DNA from: Haliotis asinina
Lineage: Eukaryota; Mollusca; Gastropoda; Lepetellida; Haliotidae
NCBI RefSeq assembly: GCF_037392515.1
Contig: NC_090281.1
Location: 45,732,645 to 45,796,644, forward strand
DNA: 64,000 bases
Direction of reading: 5' to 3'
Both the position numbers and the translations under genes were made by a program. Position 1 is the stretch's first letter, and each line of letters opens with the position of its first letter. The notes below the pieces were generated by a model, which was given only the letters and a program-made list of their open reading frames with translations, was not told the DNA's origin and searched no databases. Of this stretch, positions 61,001 through 64,000 are shown one piece after another.

Positions 61001-64000
61001 TGGTTCAGCATGCTTTTAGAGACACATATTCAGAGCGACCAAAATTACATTCATTTGAAGGTGCAGGGTCTCTTCTTCCTTCGTCCCATCCATCTGCGTA
61101 AAAATATCCTGCTGTATGTGATAGTCACCACAAAAGGGTTAACCATTTCTTGAGGTCGATCTTAGAACATTTTCATTGTATTTTCAGATGCAACAGAAAT
61201 GTTGATGAAACGTGAGGATCCTGACAAACACGTATCAACCTATGCAGAAAGGACAGCTCTGAAGCATCTGAAAAACACTGGATGTGTATTCATCAAAGGA
61301 AGAAGTGGTACAGGGAAATCTAGGGTTGCACTCAGTCTTTTATCGCAGATTCAAAAAGACACAGGAAGAATCCCTTTGTTATTGGCCTTTCCCCAACAGT
61401 GGAAGGACGTCCCGGTGGGGAAGTCCAAAGGACAATATGTGGTGCTCATTGACGATATATTTGGATCCTCCAACCTGTTTCAATCCCATGTAGATGATTG
61501 GAGTAAGGTACTGAAAATCATGAACGCTGTAGTCGAGCTTGGCCACATCTTCCTGGTGCTGACCTCGAGGCCAGAGATCAGTGCACAGTGTGAGAAGAGG
61601 ATGAAGACACACGAACTGTTCAAAAGGATCAAATGCGTCACTCTGGATGATGGCGAGTTCTCACTCAGGGTGTCAGAGAAACAGAAAATTATGGAGAAAT
61701 ATTTCGGGAGGAAGAAAAGACTATCAGAGGAAGACATCAAACAAATTTCAGAGACGAAGACATCGCTTGGTTTTCCCCAATGTTGTGCACTTTTTGCATC
61801 ACACAAACTTCCTGCATCTAGAGCCGTCAGCTTCTTCCGAAGCCCTCAAGTTTGTATCAAAGAAATTCTTGACTGTTTGAAAGAAAGTGAGCCATTGAGC
61901 CATTTTGTGTTATTACTGGTGATGATTCAAAAAGGGTTCCTTGATCAGAAACTCTTGAAATCAAGAAAAGACAGAAACTTTGGTGACATTGTAGCAGATT
62001 TGTCCACCTTCTGTGATATTCCAGGACCTCCTGGATATGGCCAAATAGCCAGTAAAGCTGCTACACTCTCTGGTGTTTATCTCCTCAGCACGCAACATGG
62101 ATTTGAATTCCAGCATCAATCAATATACGATGCAGTTTTCCTTGACCTGGCTGGTGAGGACCCAGAAATGTGCATCAAAATTTGCCCTGCTCAGATGCTT
62201 GTAGAGCTGGTAAGGACACACAGTAATGAGACTGAGGAAGAGGGTGTTGTGATTCGCTTGACAAGAGAATATTTTAAAAATCTTGCTGATAGAATTACAA
62301 ACATCCTTCTGTCAGAAGATGGGAGTGAGATCCTGAATCACCCCTCGTTACAGGATGGAGACTTTCGACCATATCTGGAGTCAAAATTGGAGCGAAGCGT
62401 GTGTGAAGAAATTGGTAAAAGAAAAGTGAGTACTTCAAGCATCACATACTACCCAGACATAAGTAATATGCTCGATCCTCATGTAGTGTTATCTTATACA
62501 TTTCTCCTTTCACACGTTGGGATGAAGCAAGGCGCACTGGCTAAGTACATTCTCTTGCAAAGTTCAAACTTTCCAAATGCTGTTTTGAAAGAATATATGG
62601 TTTGTGCTATCTACCAAAGTCACAATGACGTCATTAACATGCTGTTGGACAGAGGGGTTGTTCCGGATGAAACGTGTGTGAAGGCACTTTCAGCCTCCCA
62701 AAGCATTGATGAAGCTACATCGTCTCGATTGCTTGATTTGATATCAACTGCTTTGGAACGATTCCGAGAAAGAGACGATGTTCTGTTCTTGGCGTCTCTG
62801 AATGGAAATGTCGAATTAGTTAAGAGAATTATAGACTCATCTGGAGATGGAAGTCATGACCTTTGCTATCGTGCTCTTTCTGCTTTGTTCAAAGAGATGG
62901 CAAATAATCCAGAATACAACAATGTTGAGTGGATGCAGAGGAGACGCCACATCCTCGAGGAAATACTCCAGCTGATGTTAAATCACATCCCAGAGAAGGA
63001 GGAAGTAGCTCACCTGCTTTATAAATGTGCAGGGCATGCATGTCCAGTAGCTCTGAAGATACTGATAGAAAAGTGCACATCTCAAAACGTTGATCTCCAC
63101 AACTTGAAGGACTGTCTGCAGTCAGCGTGCGAGGCTGGAGGAGGCAAATGTGTACGCATCATCTTGGACCATCTGACCATTACAGAAGCCACGTATGACA
63201 ACATAGCTGACTGCATATGCCTATCTGCACAATCGGCCACAGACAGTTGTGTAAAGATTCAACTGTTGATGAATTTTATTGATGCGAACATTGGAAATGT
63301 TCCATCACACAGCCAAACACTGAATAGGATATTTGGCGTATTTACACCATTGACTAGAGCGTCTGAACACGGCAACCTCGACGCTGTGAAGATGCTGATT
63401 CAGAAAGGAGCTGATGTCAATCTGGAAGATGGGAGGGGTTCCACACCTCTTCATACAGCTGTGGGTTTGGACAATTTAGCCTGTGTTACAGCACTTCTTG
63501 ACGCTGGAGCCCTTGTAAACAAACGTATTCAAGGTTCTCAACCAATCTTATTTGGCACAAACAGGCTTGACATAGTTCAGAAGCTGGTAGCTGCTGAATG
63601 TGACATTAATGCAATTGACGAAGATGGAAGATCAGCTCTACACACATCGGCCGGATTTAACAACATTGATGTCTTCAAATTTCTATGCAACAAAGGATGC
63701 AATGTTGATCAGAAAGATGAGTACGGCGTCACAGCATATCATGTGGCAGCAGAGTATGCTGATTTGGATATGCTGAAATATCTACATAAAATGAATGCTA
63801 AGCCGACAGTTGATGTTGATGGATTGTCCGTGCTTCACTATGCTTGCTGTTCCATCAATGAAACAATGGACAAAGTGCAGTTCCTTGTGGACACGGTAAA
63901 GGTACCAATTGATACAAGAGATAGGGATGGAAGAACGGCACTGTATCCAGCAGTGCAGACAGCAGGGTTGGAAGTGGTGGAGTTCCTAGTAGGAAGGGGG
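58031..64000 (+). CDS. nSTAND NTPase-ankyrin repeat protein, gene 2 (3' end outside window)
   Basis: Paralogue of gene 1 in the opposite orientation. Exons 58031-58091, 58989-59087, 59308-59340 and 61188 onward give 3,006 nt, 1,002 codons in frame to the window edge. Exon 1 encodes MEVVATSSGCSTVKKMRADS; exon 2 carries YNIQDSSITVQETI; exon 3 TPNYALQNII. Walker A GRSGTGKS (about residues 102-109), Walker B VVLIDD and LTSRP are intact, so the NTPase looks functional. Ankyrin repeats start near residue 780 (for example TPLTRASEHGNLDAVKMLI) and continue to the edge. I translated the visible frame by hand and saw no stop. The first ~1.07 kb of exon 4 is near identical to gene 1; the ankyrin half is much more diverged, with scattered non-conservative changes. 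Function in immunity is inferred from family architecture only. Confidence 0.88.
58092..58988 (+). other. Gene 2 intron 1, with SINE tail and short tandem repeats
   Basis: Contains a family A/B-type tail fragment at about 58310-58400 ('gatattcctggaatattggt', 'gtgtaaaactaaac'). From 58,480 to 58,870 there is a degenerate array of ~19-bp units such as 'catgctactgagatgacaa'. Confidence 0.7.
58989..59087 (+). CDS. Gene 2 exon 2: conserved beta-motif cassette
   Basis: Acceptor ttctcttctag| and donor TGTG|gtaatt enclose 99 nt with the NVYNIQDSSITVQETI motif. Same length and phase as gene 1 exon 2. Confidence 0.85.
59308..59340 (+). CDS. Gene 2 exon 3: 33-nt micro-exon
   Basis: Acceptor tattcattgcag| and donor ATAG|gtaagt enclose TPNYALQNII plus split codons. 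Confidence 0.85.
   Translation, partial: KHLTMPYRTS
59341..61187 (+). other. Gene 2 intron 3
   Basis: About 1.85 kb with no recognised repeat. Only the last ~150 nt can be aligned by eye with gene 1 intron 3 ('gggtctcttcttcc', 'cttgaggtcgatc'). Confidence 0.7.
61188..64000 (+). CDS. Gene 2 exon 4: NTPase and ankyrin region, runs off the window
   Basis: Acceptor attgtattttcag| at 61187; the frame reads ATEMLMKREDPDK onward, as in gene 1. Between 61,188 and about 62,260 I count roughly 20 base differences from gene 1; after that differences appear every few codons. It stays open to 64,000, ending within an ankyrin repeat (VVEFLVGRG). Confidence 0.93.

Noticed and set aside
61284-61493. Open frame MYSSKEEVV..., also present at 50507-50716
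   Set aside because: Out-of-frame shadow of the NTPase exon; it recurs in both genes only because the underlying DNA is nearly identical.

Overview
This is eukaryotic DNA: AT-rich, with phase-consistent GT-AG introns, long microsatellites and many dispersed SINE-like repeats. The repeats look to me like those of abalone (Haliotis, vetigastropod molluscs). That placement rests on memory of the repeat words, a LIM-homeobox gene closest to protostome Arrowhead, and a STAND-ankyrin family typical of lophotrochozoans. No bacterial operon, CRISPR array or retrovirus-like element was recognised.

Layout. (1) 1-7,760 is non-coding, with repeats and microsatellites. (2) 7,761-15,763, minus strand, is a complete five-exon Lhx6/Lhx8 (Arrowhead-class) transcription factor gene encoding 279 residues: a short leader, two LIM zinc-binding domains, a homeodomain and a 20-residue last-exon tail. 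(3) 15,764-47,373 is a gene-poor stretch of about 31 kb. It holds several minisatellites, two decayed Tc1-like DNA transposons, a 245-bp MITE-like insertion nested in a SINE, and a 48-bp perfect inverted repeat. (4) 47,374-64,000 is the most interesting part. Two paralogous genes stand head to head, about 3.2 kb apart, each encoding a novel-STAND NTPase followed by ankyrin repeats. Gene 1 runs minus (54,770 to 47,520; 1,166 residues, four exons). Gene 2 runs plus (58,031 past the window end; 1,002 residues visible). Both share the same exon plan, including 99-nt and 33-nt cassette exons flanked by phase-1 introns.

The two proteins look like nucleotide-switched sensors: a variable short leader, a conserved beta-patterned motif resembling an amyloid-type signalling motif, a P-loop NTPase that would oligomerise, and a ligand-binding ankyrin array. 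The first ~1.07 kb of the main exon is nearly identical between the genes, synonymous sites included, while the adjoining intron and the ankyrin half have diverged. This pattern fits gene conversion that homogenises the NTPase engine while the sensor varies. A SINE directly abuts the stop codon of gene 1, and the A-box half of another SINE is amplified four times in its first intron.

Exon calls outside long open frames rest on splice consensus, reading phase and comparison of the two paralogues. No search or alignment program was run; all identities were judged by eye.
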